DNA of 64,000 nt from Rosa chinensis (Eukaryota > Streptophyta > Magnoliopsida > Rosales > Rosaceae), in NCBI RefSeq assembly GCF_002994745.2, contig NC_037090.1, forward strand, positions 24,851,501 to 24,915,500, in the 5' to 3' direction. Shown one piece after another: positions 32,407 to 43,300 of this stretch. The notes beneath the pieces were generated by a model. It did not search any database. It was not told the DNA's origin and was given only the letters and a program-made list of their open reading frames with translations. Numbering within the stretch: the first letter of the stretch is position 1; each line of letters starts with the position of its first letter. The position numbers and the translations under genes were made by a program.

Positions 32407-35113
32407 TCAACGGTTGTCTTCGGCTTCTCCGGCTTCAACTGGCGGCGGCACGACCGATCGGCTCGCCTGATCGGACCCTCGAGCTGTCGGACTGGGAGTC
32501 TCCATTGTACCATCCGCCCGGGTGTGTGCCTCCAGAAAGCCGGCACGTGACACCTCCGACGGGGTCTGCTGGGGAGTCTGCTGGGACCTTTCCGGCGGAT
32601 GGGAGCCACTTTCCCCGCTGCCCGAATGAGTACCTGCCGCAGTGGGAGGCACGACTTCTGTCTCCGGCGGGACACCCTCGACCACCGGCACGTCGGGCTG
32701 TGACGCCTTTACAAAGTCAATGGCGCCCTTCCGCGTCAACATGTCTATATTGGCCCGGGCCCCAGACTTCGCCGCTTCGGTCAATGTCTTTTTATACTCC
32801 GCCGACATCTTGAACGCTTCAACGGCGGCGGCTGCAGAAGAACTCTGTTCATTTTTCAGGCGGTTGACCTCCCCGTCCAGCCGCTGCATCTCACCCAGTC
32901 TGGCGGCAGACTCCCGCTGCACAATAATGAGCTTCTTATCTTTAGCGGCTATCCGCTCCTGCAGCAATGCGATCTCTTGCTCCAACTGGGAGACGCGTTC
33001 ATTCCTCTCCAGGTCCCGCCTTATGGCCGCATTAAGCTTGCCGCGGGCGTCCGCATAGTCACACTCCGCCTTGGCCAGCCCCCGCTCGGCCTCCGCCAAT
33101 CTCTCCTTGGCCTCCGCCAGCTCCCTCTGGAGACCTCCGATCTCTCCCCTGAGCTCTTCCTCAATCCGGGGCTGCTTAGACGCCGCCTCGAACATATCAT
33201 GTAACCCCGCAGATATTTGACCAAACGCCGAGTTGAAGGGCGATTGGTCAATTGCCGTCGGGCGCGATATGCCCGCCAGACCCCCGAACCCCAGCCGCTC
33301 GCACAGATGGAAAAGGAATGCCCGCTCCCCTTCTGTCATGAATGGCGCATACTCGGCAAAGGAGTCCAGATCACTGACGGCTGTTGCCTCTCCCTCCGCC
33401 ACTGCACCCTTCGACGCAGCTTGTCGAGCCTTCTTTTGTTGGCGGACTCCGATCACCACCTCTTCTTCCTCTTCCTCGACGGGGGAGTCAGGCTGCCGGC
33501 GTTTTCTCTCCAACGCCCGTTGTGTCCCAGCAGCGGTCCTCGTCACCCGCACCGGCGGCTCACCCCGGGACTCGGTGGCAGTCTCCGTCGGCTGCACCGT
33601 CTTCTTTTGAGGACCGCGCCGGGTGGTAGGCATCCGCTCCCGCGGCCTTGTGCCAACAATCCCCCTCTCCCCGCCGCCCACTTGGGTGTCCGCCTGCACT
33701 ACCGGCAGGCCATCCTCACCCAGATGGGAGTGGTGCGGCATCGGCAGCTCCACCGCAACCTCAGACTGGCTCAGCACCAGCGTCTCCGGGTTCACCACCG
33801 TCTGCTGGGCCGCCAGCCCCTCGGCATACATAGCCTCCAGAAAATTTTCTATCTCGGCACGATCCATTGCTTTTTCGAAAGCGTCGCGACTAGATTTGTT
33901 ACCGGGCGGGGTTTCTGAAAAGAAAAACACAAACACCCGTCAGTCCGGATCACTAACAAAAAAAAAAAAAAAAAAAAAAAAAAATGAGGTGTGGCGGAAT
34001 GGCTCTCACCAATAGAGCGAGTTAGCCCCAGGTCGACCAGCAATTCCCAACCGGTCAGAAGACGGAAGTCAAGCAAATTGCGGTTCCGCCAGCAGCCGCG
34101 GATCCTCGCCACGCGACACTCCTCTTCGCGCGTCAGAATGTACCTTAGTCCCGCTGCACAAACACAATAATCATTAGCAAAAACCGCAGGTTTGCAAAAG
34201 TTTGAAACCGCCAGTTAGTTTTAGCGGAAACCAGTTGCCAACCTCGGATGGGCTGGAATTCCGACTTAGTCTTAAACGTCGGCCCCTCCACATTCGACCT
34301 CGTGTGGTACTCCCAGCCATCTGTGGCGACGCAGAAGGTCCCCCGCCAGTAGGACATTGAGTCCCTTAGATTCTCAATCAACTTGGGCGCTCCCTGGCGG
34401 CGGCTCAGGTTCACGCACCCTCTGCAACCTCGGCGCTTCACATACACTAGCTCGTAGAAGTGAAGCACTTCCGCCACGGTAGGCCCCTCGCACCCCGACA
34501 AGCGCCACAAGGAGTTCATCGCCAACATCAACCGCCACATGTTGGGACAGATCTGCCCAAAGGCAAGGCCAAACTCGCACACAAGAATTTGGAGATTGGG
34601 CACTAGCGGGAATGTCACTCCTTGGCGGAATATGGCCTCGTGCACGGCAGCACATCCCGCTGGGAGCATCGAGGCCTTCTCATCCGCTGTCGGGGGGCGC
34701 AGCTTCACCGAGCCCGGCAACCGGAACGTCCGCTTCATCCGGTTAACAGCGGCGGCATCCATCCGCCCACCTGCCTCGTCGACGGCGGTGCCATCTGAGA
34801 GGTACCACGCCGACTCGACGTTTTGGCCCGGCGCTTCCCCTTCGCCAGCGGAGCCGCTAGCAGCACTATTGCTCGCCAAGCGCTCGTCGCGCCTAGCAAC
34901 CTCACCCGCCCTAGAGCTCTCTGGACGCGAACCACGATCCATAGCTATTTCCCAGGGGATGGTCCGAAGTGGCTCAACTTCAAGCGGTTCTGGCAGTGAG
35001 GTTCCTGCATGGGCAGACGGACGCAACGAGTCAATAAAGGTCATATCCGCCACGCTGAACGACACGTCAGACCCGGAATCCTCACTGCTCGAAATATCTA
35101 TGACGTTGGCCAT
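32407..35113 (-). CDS. Antisense three-exon gene of element 2, 840 aa
   Basis: Exons are 35113-34243, 34153-34010 and 33914-32407. Introns of 89 bp (34154-34242) and 95 bp (33915-34009, containing a long A/T run) have GT and AG ends. Exon lengths sum to 2523 bases, exactly 841 codons, and the frame is kept across both joins. Exon 1 has an acidic Ser-rich start (MANVIDISSSEDSGSDVSF) and a domain at about residues 120-300 (FPLVPNLQILVCEFGLAFGQ, then NMWRLM) resembling the Pfam 'putative gypsy type transposon' family. Exon 3 begins with a basic, disordered stretch and has a coiled coil at about 590-710 (LQRELAEAKERLAEAE). An alternative in-frame ATG is at 35134. The function is unknown; intactness suggests it is maintained. 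Confidence 0.85.
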
Positions 35114-35608
35114 CCCAAACCCTAAAACCCACATCAGTTAGCACAAATACAGAGCTAACCTACTCTCACATCAGATATAGCCAAAGATGCCAAGAACAAC
35201 TACCCACAAAAATACCAAAACAAAAACAACCACACTCTCAACCCAGATTAGACCGTCTAGCAAAACCCAAAACCCCAACTTTCTGTCAAACACCATAACC
35301 TCCCTCAAATCTCTCCCTACACCCTCCGAGAACAACACAGAAGCAATATCATACCATTAACAGAAATACCAAAACCCAGAAACCACCATTGCAGATTCAA
35401 TGAAACAGGAAGAGGATCCGAAATACCAACCTCACGTCGAAGACTTTGGAGTGCAGCTCGTCTTCACTAACAGATTTCGTCCTCTCCAGCCCGACTACTC
35501 CACGCAAACCCGGGGATCTCCTTCGCAATTCGCAGGCGAACAAGGCTCGAAGCAGGCAACTCAGATTTGAAGATTTTCCACAAATGTCGAAACTCGCTCA
35601 GTTCCCCC

Positions 35609-35615
35609 CTTTTTA
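35609..35615 (-). promoter_or_regulatory. Candidate TATA box of the element 2 antisense gene
   Basis: Minus strand CATAAAAAGGGG lies about 490 bases upstream of ATG 35113. The intervening sequence has the AACCCTAAAACCC-type leader near 35120 and A/C-rich text typical of a plant 5' UTR. Confidence 0.3.
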
Positions 35616-35884
35616 TGTCAACATCAAATAATCCTGAGCCGTCCGCTACAAAACTACATCACGTACCAACCGTACACGTGTCCCACGTCTTCATTAACTC
35701 CCTGGATTAGCCGAGGCGTCGCCTCGGTTACGAAATCCATCATTACTCGCATTAATGACGAGGAGACGGCTAGGCTTAGGAGACAAGCCTCCAGACGCTA
35801 ACCCTCTCAGAGTTAGCCACGTGTCAACCGTCATCATTCTTTGGCTTCCAAGGGAAGTCACCACCTGACAAGTAAACCCCCAAC
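35616..35884. other. Upstream flank of the antisense gene
   Basis: No gene seen. It passes into the tandem array at about 35885. Confidence 0.4.
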
Positions 35885-36800
35885 CATGGCAAGTCTCCGC
35901 TGAGCGAAACCCCGCCAGCGGATCCTCACTTGCATCTCCCAAGTGACGGAGTCTCCGCTGAGCGAAACCCCGCCAGCGGATCCTCACTTGTCATCTTCCA
36001 AGTGACGGAGTCTCCGCTGAGCGAAACCCCGCCAGCGGATCCTCACTTGCATCTCCCAAGTGACGGAGTCTCCGCTGAGCGAAACCCCGCCAGCGGATCC
36101 TCACTTGCATCTCCCAAGTGACGGAGTCTCCGCTGAGCGAAACCCCGCCAGCGGATCCTCACTTGTCATCTTCCAAGTGACGGAGTCTCCGCTGAGCGAA
36201 ACCCCGCCAGCGGATCCTCACTTGCATCTCCCAAGTGACGGAGTCTCCGCTGAGCGAAACCCCGCCAGCGGATCCTCACTTGCATCTCCCAAGTGACGGA
36301 GTCTCCGCTGAGCGAAACCCCGCCAGCGGATCCTCACTTGTCATCTTCCAAGTGACGGAGTCTCCGCTGAGCGAAACCCCGCCAGCGGATCCTCACTTGC
36401 ATCTCCCAAGTGACGGAATCTCCGCTGAGCGAAACCCCGCCAGCGGATCCTCACTTGCATCTCCCAAGTGACGGAGTCTCCGCTGAGCGAAACCCCGCCA
36501 GCGGATCCTCACTTGCATCTCCCAAGTGACGGAGTCTCCGCTGAGCGAAACCCCGCCAGCGGATCCTCACTTGCATCTCCCAAGTGACGGAGTCTCCGCT
36601 GAGCGAAACCCCGCCAGCGGATCCTCACTTGTCATCTTCCAAGTGACGGAGTCTCCGCTGAGCGAAACCCTGCCAGCGGATCCTCACTTGCATCTCCCAA
36701 GTGACGGAGTCTCCGCTGAGCGAAACCCCGCCAGCGGATCCTCACTTGTCATCTTCCAAGTGACGGAGTCTCCGCTGAGCGAAACCCCGCCGGCGGAGCT
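35885..36800. repeat. 58/59-bp tandem array of element 2, about 16 units
   Basis: Units start at 35885, 35943, 36002, 36060, 36118, 36177, 36235, 36293, 36352, 36410, 36468, 36526, 36584, 36643, 36701 and 36760; the first and last are partial. Two variants differ in the linker: CATCTCCC (58 bp) and TCATCTTCC (59 bp). Each unit contains two perfect 7-bp inverted repeats, TCCGCTG with CAGCGGA and TCACTTG with CAAGTGA. Apparent reading frames across the array are repeats of the unit, not genes. Tandem arrays in this position are known for Tat-type elements. Confidence 0.95.
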
Positions 36801-37399
36801 TCTCTCCTCATTTGGTAAACGGGGCGTCCTCCGCTACACAGCGCACCGCTGGCTGACCCCATTTCTCATCTGACAAGCTGCGTACTTTATTCAGCGCAAC
36901 ACCGCTCAATAAAATACCAAGCACGTCTACTTGACACTGCTTCCTGCTACATCTAGCGGGGGGACTTCCGCCAGCGGCGGATCCCGAGGCCACGCCTCTC
37001 TGACAACGCCGCCACGCGGGGTTACGGTCAGAATGTCCCTACGGGACACGGGGACTAGTCAACAGTCTACGACAGCCCTGATCAGGTACGTTGACCCCCG
37101 TCACCTGGGTGCTAAGATTGGGCTCGCAACCCAACACCCTCTGCTCCGTGCAGCGCTGCTCCGTGCAGCTCCCCTCAACAAACAATAACAACGACCATCC
37201 GGAGGTCCATCTTAGCCGGGGAGTAGGGGACTCCCTGGGGGGCCTAGCAGGGGCCCACCCGAAAGGGCACAAAGCGTTTTCTCAGTAAATCCATGGTTGA
37301 CAACGCACTGACGCTAATTATGCTTCTGCAAAGTCTAGCGGGAGAAACGCTTCAAACCGCCGATCAACTCCCCAACCAAGATTGCCCTCCTTGACTGGG
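36801..37399. other. Spacer before the 3' LTR of element 2
   Basis: GC-rich, with scattered AGCGG words related to the array edges, and a direct repeat GCTCCGTGCAGC at about 37142 and 37157. No gene seen. Confidence 0.5.
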
Positions 37400-37412
37400 G
37401 ATTTGGGGGACT
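37400..37412 (+). other. Polypurine tract of element 2
   Basis: GGGGATTTGGGGGACT region immediately before the LTR at 37413. Confidence 0.7.
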
Positions 37413-37927
37413 TGTACATACATGTCCATTTGCAAGCATAATTAGCTATAATGAGCCACGCTCATGGTACCACCAGGGGTACCAACGCCCACCATATGAG
37501 TGACTGGCGTAAAGACAGTTAGCCGGGTTACCGCCTGAGCCCCGGATCAACCCCAAAGCACCGCCGACGCGCCGCCACGCGCCGTGTCAAGATGGCATCA
37601 GAAGCTACTGAAACTGGGAACTGAAGCACCATCAGTCCCACATCGAAAACAAAGAGAAGATCATCCTCTTCCTCACCTATAAAAGGTTCTCTCCTCTCTC
37701 CTCATTAATGACGCATTCAATACTTACCTACTGTTACTTTGTCAACATAAATACATTGACTAACTTAGGCATCGGAGAGTTGAAGACCGCCCGGCGCGGT
37801 CTCCCTCTGACACCCATTGTATTTTATTTGACAGGTAACGGGAACCACTCACAACAAAGGTATCGATCCGCCCGCCGGATCAGCGTTAACTAAGGTCCAG
37901 CTACCGCTAGACTTTTAAACATTAACA
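37413..37927 (+). repeat. 3' LTR of element 2
   Basis: 515 bp, two mismatches against the 5' LTR, TATAAAAG at 37678-37685, followed by GAAGC. Confidence 0.95.
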
Positions 37928-39288
37928 GAAGCCATATTCAAGTAAAGGTGGGAATCTTCTACCCAAAATTGTATCGCAGTATGGCATCTCATCCAGGAGG
38001 TACAGGTAGGAAAAACACTCGGAGTAAGGAGGGGATGAGTACCTTCCCTTATGGCTGAACTACCGACCCAGGAGTTGGTCGGCCGGCGGAAGTAGCGGGA
38101 TGTCATCGCGACGGAAGAATGGAAAGTAAGTTTGGATCCAGATGTCCAAGACCCAGAAGGGGCCAGACATGCTAGTCTCAAATGGATGCATCGTGGCCTG
38201 ATATAACATGCGGTAGAGGGCTCCTAGTACCTGTTGCCCGAGCCCGACGTTGCTGCCATTGTAGAGGGCCGTCGCCAGAAAAGTCTAAGTACCAGTGGGC
38301 TTGCAAGAGGAGGTGCAGAATATGAACTTGCAGAGCCAATACTCCAGGAAAGCGATTCCTCCGGGAGCACAACACGCCAACCATCGTGGGTAGGAGCCAC
38401 TGTGAGCGCTGCGACCGTGTTGGGCCATGGTTGAAGTAAAGTTCACATAATCAAATTGACCATGCAAATAGGGCTCGCCATCGATGGGCAAGCCAGTGAT
38501 GGCAAGAATATCCAGCATGGTGATACTCATTTGACCGAATCTAAAGTCAAAAGTGTTAGTGGCGGTATTCCAGAAACACAGAAAGGCAGCGAGCGGCGAA
38601 CGATTGCCGCCGCGCGGAAGATGGAAACATAGATCGATGGTGTGTGTGATACTTGCTGCATTCCAACCAGCCAGATCCCGCGCCTGCGTTTCGCGATACC
38701 AAGAGGTCTCCGCTGAACTTATGGAGGACGGCCAATGTCCTATTTTGGCTCGATGGTTTTGACTGCTGAAATCTCCAGGAGTCCTTCGGAGGACCGGAAT
38801 AGGCCGCCGGACGGGTAGGCCGTAGAGAGCGGCAGCATCGGCTGGAATAGCATCTTGTGGCGCTGGCCTCAGTCCGGTTTGGTGGTCGGAGAATCAAAGG
38901 AGCAGGGGTCGATGGATAGATGTTTGGAGATGAATGCGGGCACTGATGTTGGTTCCGCAAGTATGGGCGACTGTTTCGTTTAACTCTTCTTCTTGATCGA
39001 TAACTATTTTCTTCAGGGGAGCCATTTTTGGGTGTCTGCAAAGGAGATATCGGAAGAAATGGGTTTTTCTGGGTTTAAGAGACTGGAAGGGTTTCTGATG
39101 TGACAGGTCTAGCGGTCGTGGGTTTAAATAAGGAATTTTGTGAGGGAAACGATATGACAGAAAGGTGTTTTGCAAACGAAGGGACGCGACCTTCATTAAT
39201 GACATCGGTTCAAGCGTCCAACGCGTCGTTTTAGTCCCCTTCAATCAGTTACATCTTCGCGGGCCTGCTTTCGGGGCCTAGGGGGCAA

Positions 39289-40103
39289 TGTTTGAGCCCA
39301 AAAGTATTTTTGGCAAGATCCTTTAGTGGATTTAGCATAGCGGGCCGATACCTACGACCCAAAAATAAGCCTGCTAGGGTTTGGGTTACAGCTTCGCCCA
39401 TTCCGTAATCCATAGGGAAAACGAAACCTTATTGGAATCAAGTAGCAGAGATTGAATAGGAAGCTTCAATCAATAATCCTTCTATAGCAAGGAACAGTCA
39501 AAGCCCTAGGTATAAATACTAGGGTTCAAGGATAGAACAAGGACCCCTTTTTTCGAATCAACTAATCCCAGCGATTACAAAGCCTCCCCGGAGCAAACCT
39601 TCAACCTTGTTGAAACCCGGTGACCGCCCGCCAGTCCTAGTCTCCTCGCGAGCCGACTGTCAGCATCACCAGATCAACCCGGCGACCGTGCTTCCAGTCC
39701 TAGTCTCCTCGCAAGCCAACTGCTAGTACTACTGCCACCGATACAACCAGCGAAGCAAGGGTAACGCCCTCGCAACCCAGCGAAGCTAAAGTTATGCTTT
39801 AGCAAAACTCGTGCTTTCTCCAAACTTCCCAGTGATTGCTCTGCTTAGTCTACAATACTAAGTATCGATTCGGTGACACGAAGAGATCACATCCAAAGTC
39901 CTTATCCGTAAGGCAAGAAGTCCTTTCTCGGAAGGCTAGAGAAGAACCCTGTGACGAGGTTGGTGCTCTCCTCGTCCACAGCGCTTGAAGAAGAAGTCAA
40001 GTCAAGGGACTCCCCTGACGACTGGACCCCACGGTGCTGGCACGCCTGCGTACACACTCTCAAAAGAGACAGTTTGCAAGCCAACTGGTTTCCGCGTCAA
40101 ACA
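39289..40103 (+). repeat. 3' LTR of element 1
   Basis: 815 bp, TGTTTGAGCCC to TCAAACA, TATAAATA at 39511-39518. It carries 63 bp absent from the left LTR near 39647-39710, and scattered substitutions, so it is clearly older than element 2. GGGGCCTAGGGGGCAA just upstream (39274-39288) serves as the polypurine tract. Confidence 0.9.
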
Positions 40104-40108
40104 ACCCT

Positions 40109-40170
40109 ATTACCACTAGGTCAAGTAACCTAGAGTTTGGGCCAAACACAAATTAGGGTTTTTTTGAACA
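40109..40170 (-). repeat. Copia 3' LTR, second part
   Basis: It continues the LTR interrupted at 13517 and ends TTGAACA at 40170, matching 46893-46954. The minus-strand purine tract AAGGGGGAG lies just beyond it (40171-40179). Confidence 0.9.
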
Positions 40171-40399
40171 CTCCCCCTTGTGTTGGCCAAACGCGGTGCT
40201 TCTCTCGTTGCCTCGTTAAAAACCTTGCCGAGTAACAAAAACCCAGGGGGACAAAAATAACCTCAGTCGAAGGGGAAAAAGAGCACAACACACCCTTCAT
40301 GTTTCGAGGTGAACATGTAGACATCTCCCCCTGATGTCTGCGTCTCCCTCTGATGACTACGATCATGGGAGTTCAGATAACTTTCGCAAGCCAATTCTT

Positions 40400-43300
40400 G
40401 CCACATGTTTCTCGAACGTGGATTTGGGCAATGGCTTAGTAAACAAGTCTGCCACATTATCCTCAAATCGAACCTAGTTTACTCTGGTATTTGAGGAGAG
40501 TCTGTTGTTGCTGATTATGCTTGGTGTTATCGCCTTTGATGTAGCCTTGCTTCATTTGTTCAAAACGAACAGCAGTATCCTAAATGCTCGTAGGCTCATC
40601 TTGTAGTAGACTTCAGACCACAATTGTTCGAACATGCGTGATTATGGATCCAATCCATAAACATTCACGAACCACTTCGTGAAGAGCAATAGTCTCTGCA
40701 TGGTTCGAAGATATAGCGACTATGATCTGTTCTGTAGACCTCCAAGATATCATGGTCTTTTCCCATGGTGAACACTTAACCATTTTGGGAGCGACCTTTG
40801 TGTGGGTCAGAGAGGTACCCAACATCAGCAAAACCTTCCAAAACACTTATATAGTTTTAGGATGGGGATAGAGAACGCATACCAGCGTTGGCGGCGTTTC
40901 TGGTGTGTGATGGGTCTGAATCCATCTTCTCTCTGTAGGGATAGAACAAGCCCATATCAATCGTACATCTCAAGTCACCAATCAAAATGGTGTCGCGTTG
41001 GCATAGAGCTATACTTTAGCTAATAAGTTCACTACAAACGAGATGTCCGGTCATGTGCATTGAGATAAGTACAATAATGCGCCTATTGTACTCAAGTAAG
41101 GCACTTCTGCCTCTAGCACATCTTCGTCATCATCCTTCAGACAAAGAGGCTCTTTTTCAGGATCGAGACTAAGGACGATCATAGGGGGTGCTTGAAGGTT
41201 TGACCTTGTCAAAATGCCTAAGCATCTATCGACACGACGCTTAAGTTCCAAACTGAGACATAATCGTGTTCTCCCATAATCCTTCATCTCAAAATCGGAT
41301 TTCAAGTGTCCAGCGGTTTCCCTCAATGTTTAGTTATTCGGAAACTACCAAACTGACAGGGTAGTGGAGTGCAATGACATCCATTATGAGAGAATATGTC
41401 TCATCGTAGTCGATTTCAGGGCGTTTTATGAGAAGCCTTGTGCCATAAGGCGAGATTGCCATCTCTTTTTCTCACTACGCTTTCTAACGAAGACCCATTA
41501 GTTAACAGGTTTTATGTTAGGAGGTGTTGGCATCACTAGCTCGAAAACCTTCATCTTCGTTAGAGAATCCATCTTAACCTAGATCGCATCTTTCCATTTA
41601 GGCCAAATTTCTCTATGTTGGCATTCATTCATCAACGGAGTATGGTTCGATATCATCTGACTCAACAAACTCATGCGCAACTACATAATTAATTATGATG
41701 GAGTTTCTATCCCACGTCTCATGTACACTAGTGTAAGTTTCATAGAGCTCTATATTCTTGGGAATAGGTTCTGACGTTGAGGCATCCCCCAACGATAACC
41801 CTAACCCGGAAGATTCTCATGAGACGGATTCTGAGTCTTGATGATCAAAGGATTGGAATGTGCCAAAGTGTCCCTCAAACTTACGGGCCTCCCACGCATC
41901 CTAGTTGGGGCCATGAGCTGTAATGCTAGAGTGCCACTCTTTTTGGCATTGGCACCATGCCTATCTCCGCGTAGGGTGGCGCTACGTTCTCTCGTAGGGA
42001 CGTCCTTCCTTGCAGGCATATTTGTGTGATCTCGACACTTTAACAGGGATCGAGATGAGACATAGTGGGGATAGGCCACGACAATTCCTATCGTTCCTGG
42101 TGAACATCCTTATTCTTATCTCCCCCTAACGACGGGAAGACTGTCTCATCAAAGTGACAACCGACAAATCTAGCGGTAATGAGATCGCCTTGCAAGGGCA
42201 TTAAGTGGCGGACGTTGTTGGACTCTCAAACCCAACGTAGTTGCCAATTAGTCTGTAAAGACCCATCATAGAGCGCTGTGGCGGTGCAATTGGCACATAA
42301 ATGGCTCACTCAAATATACGTAAATACGATACTTGTACCCAGTCACTAGATGTAACACAGAGGTACATTGAGTGGCGGTGGGTTGTAGACGAATTAGCAT
42401 AGCTGCATGCGATATTACATCACCCCAAGCGGATATAAGGAGATTGGTGTGCATTACCAATGTTCGGACTATCATCGAAGTCGTTTCCGTAAGACCATTT
42501 GGGTGTGTATATGGGAATATGATGTCCAACATTAGTCCCATTGCAATATCTATCGAAAGACTTTTGATGTAAACTCTCTAGAATAGTCAATTCCAATTTA
42601 CTGAATAGGATGATCTGGGGAATGAGCCCGTTGTCATATGATATATGCTAGGAGTGTAGCATAAGCACCATTTATAGGTGGACAATGGCACAACACGTGA
42701 CCAACGTGTTTGCGTGTCAACCAACATCATGAAATATTTAAGAGTCCGCAAGTTGGTTGAATCAATCGACAGAATCCCCATGGATTCTATGTGAGAACAG
42801 AATGAGTATGTTCATTTCCTTTGCATAGGACGGTCTTAGTCCTAATTTCCCTAAGAAATGGGCTTTATAAAACTAGCGAGAGGCTTTAAAAGCAACAAAT
42901 GAGTATTTTGGTTAGGCCTGAGAGTCTGAAATGCTATTTGAAGCAAGTTGGTGATTGCAACATCACCTTGGGCGCCATCACCATGATGGACGCTATCCAT
43001 GGAGTTATGGATAGGGATTGCGCCAGCCTTAGGCTGGTGCTGGAAGGAGGCGGTGACCTAGGCAACTGCGTCGGTCACACTTAGTCCAGAAATCAACTTT
43101 TGATTCATGCTTCGTTTCGCTCGAAAGAAATGATGTCCATGTGAAGTCTTTAGTAGACGGATCATCATATCATGACCAGGATGACCTATCCTGTCGTGAC
43201 AAAGCCAATATGTGTCTAAATCCAAGTGATCTTCTCTCGTAACTTTATTGGATTTAATAGCTCGAATAGTGACATAAAATCTACTAGAGAGACACATAAA

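Larger units (their letters stand above)
25712..37927 (+). mobile_element. Ty3/gypsy Tat-type element 2, intact, duplication GAAGC
   Basis: 12,216 bp. Its 515-bp LTRs (25712-26226 and 37413-37927) differ at two positions by eye. GAAGC flanks it at 25707-25711 and 37928-37932. It has a primer site, an uninterrupted gag-pol frame, an antisense three-exon gene, a tandem array and a polypurine tract. It lies inside the antisense gene of element 1 and is the youngest layer of the tower. Everything needed for autonomous movement appears present in sequence. Confidence 0.95.
23537..39025 (-). pseudogene. Antisense multi-exon gene of element 1 with plant-mobile-domain-like half, split by element 2
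   Basis: The start is ATG 39025 (MAPLKKIVIDQEEEL). The N-terminal half carries the aminotransferase-like plant mobile domain signature MLDILAITGLPIDGEPY near 38520-38470, preceded by RFGQMSI. The frame runs to 37928, is interrupted by element 2, and resumes without shift at 25711 (FLPSNPRYSDHAHL). Four short exons then fit perfectly: 25174-25269, 24971-25102, 24816-24902 and 24410-24742, followed by a last exon 24331-23537 with a coiled coil. Four introns of 68-78 bp have GT and AG ends, and all are phase 0. Stops include TGA near 38897, TAG at 38285 and 38060, TGA at 25386 (which overlaps a donor-like GTGAGC), TGA at 24206 and TAG at 23990. The junction before 25269 is unresolved. Role unknown. 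Confidence 0.75.
13518..40103 (+). mobile_element. Ty3/gypsy Tat-type element 1, duplication ACCCT
   Basis: LTRs at 13518-14269 and 39289-40103 begin TGTTTGA and end TCAAACA. The duplication ACCCT (13513-13517 and 40104-40108) lies in the copia LTR. Without element 2 it is about 14.4 kb. Plus-strand order is gag, protease, reverse transcriptase, RNase H, a second RNase H, integrase. The second RNase H and the large region after pol with an antisense gene are typical of the Tat lineage. Coding is interrupted by about ten in-frame stops and at least two frameshifts, so it is inactive. Confidence 0.92.

Noticed and set aside
35885..36800. CRISPR-like regular repeat
   Set aside because: Units are contiguous with no unique spacers, and the context is a plant retrotransposon.
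35930..36873. Plus-strand frames of 63-115 codons across the tandem array
   Set aside because: They are translations of the repeated unit and move with its phase; no independent coding evidence.
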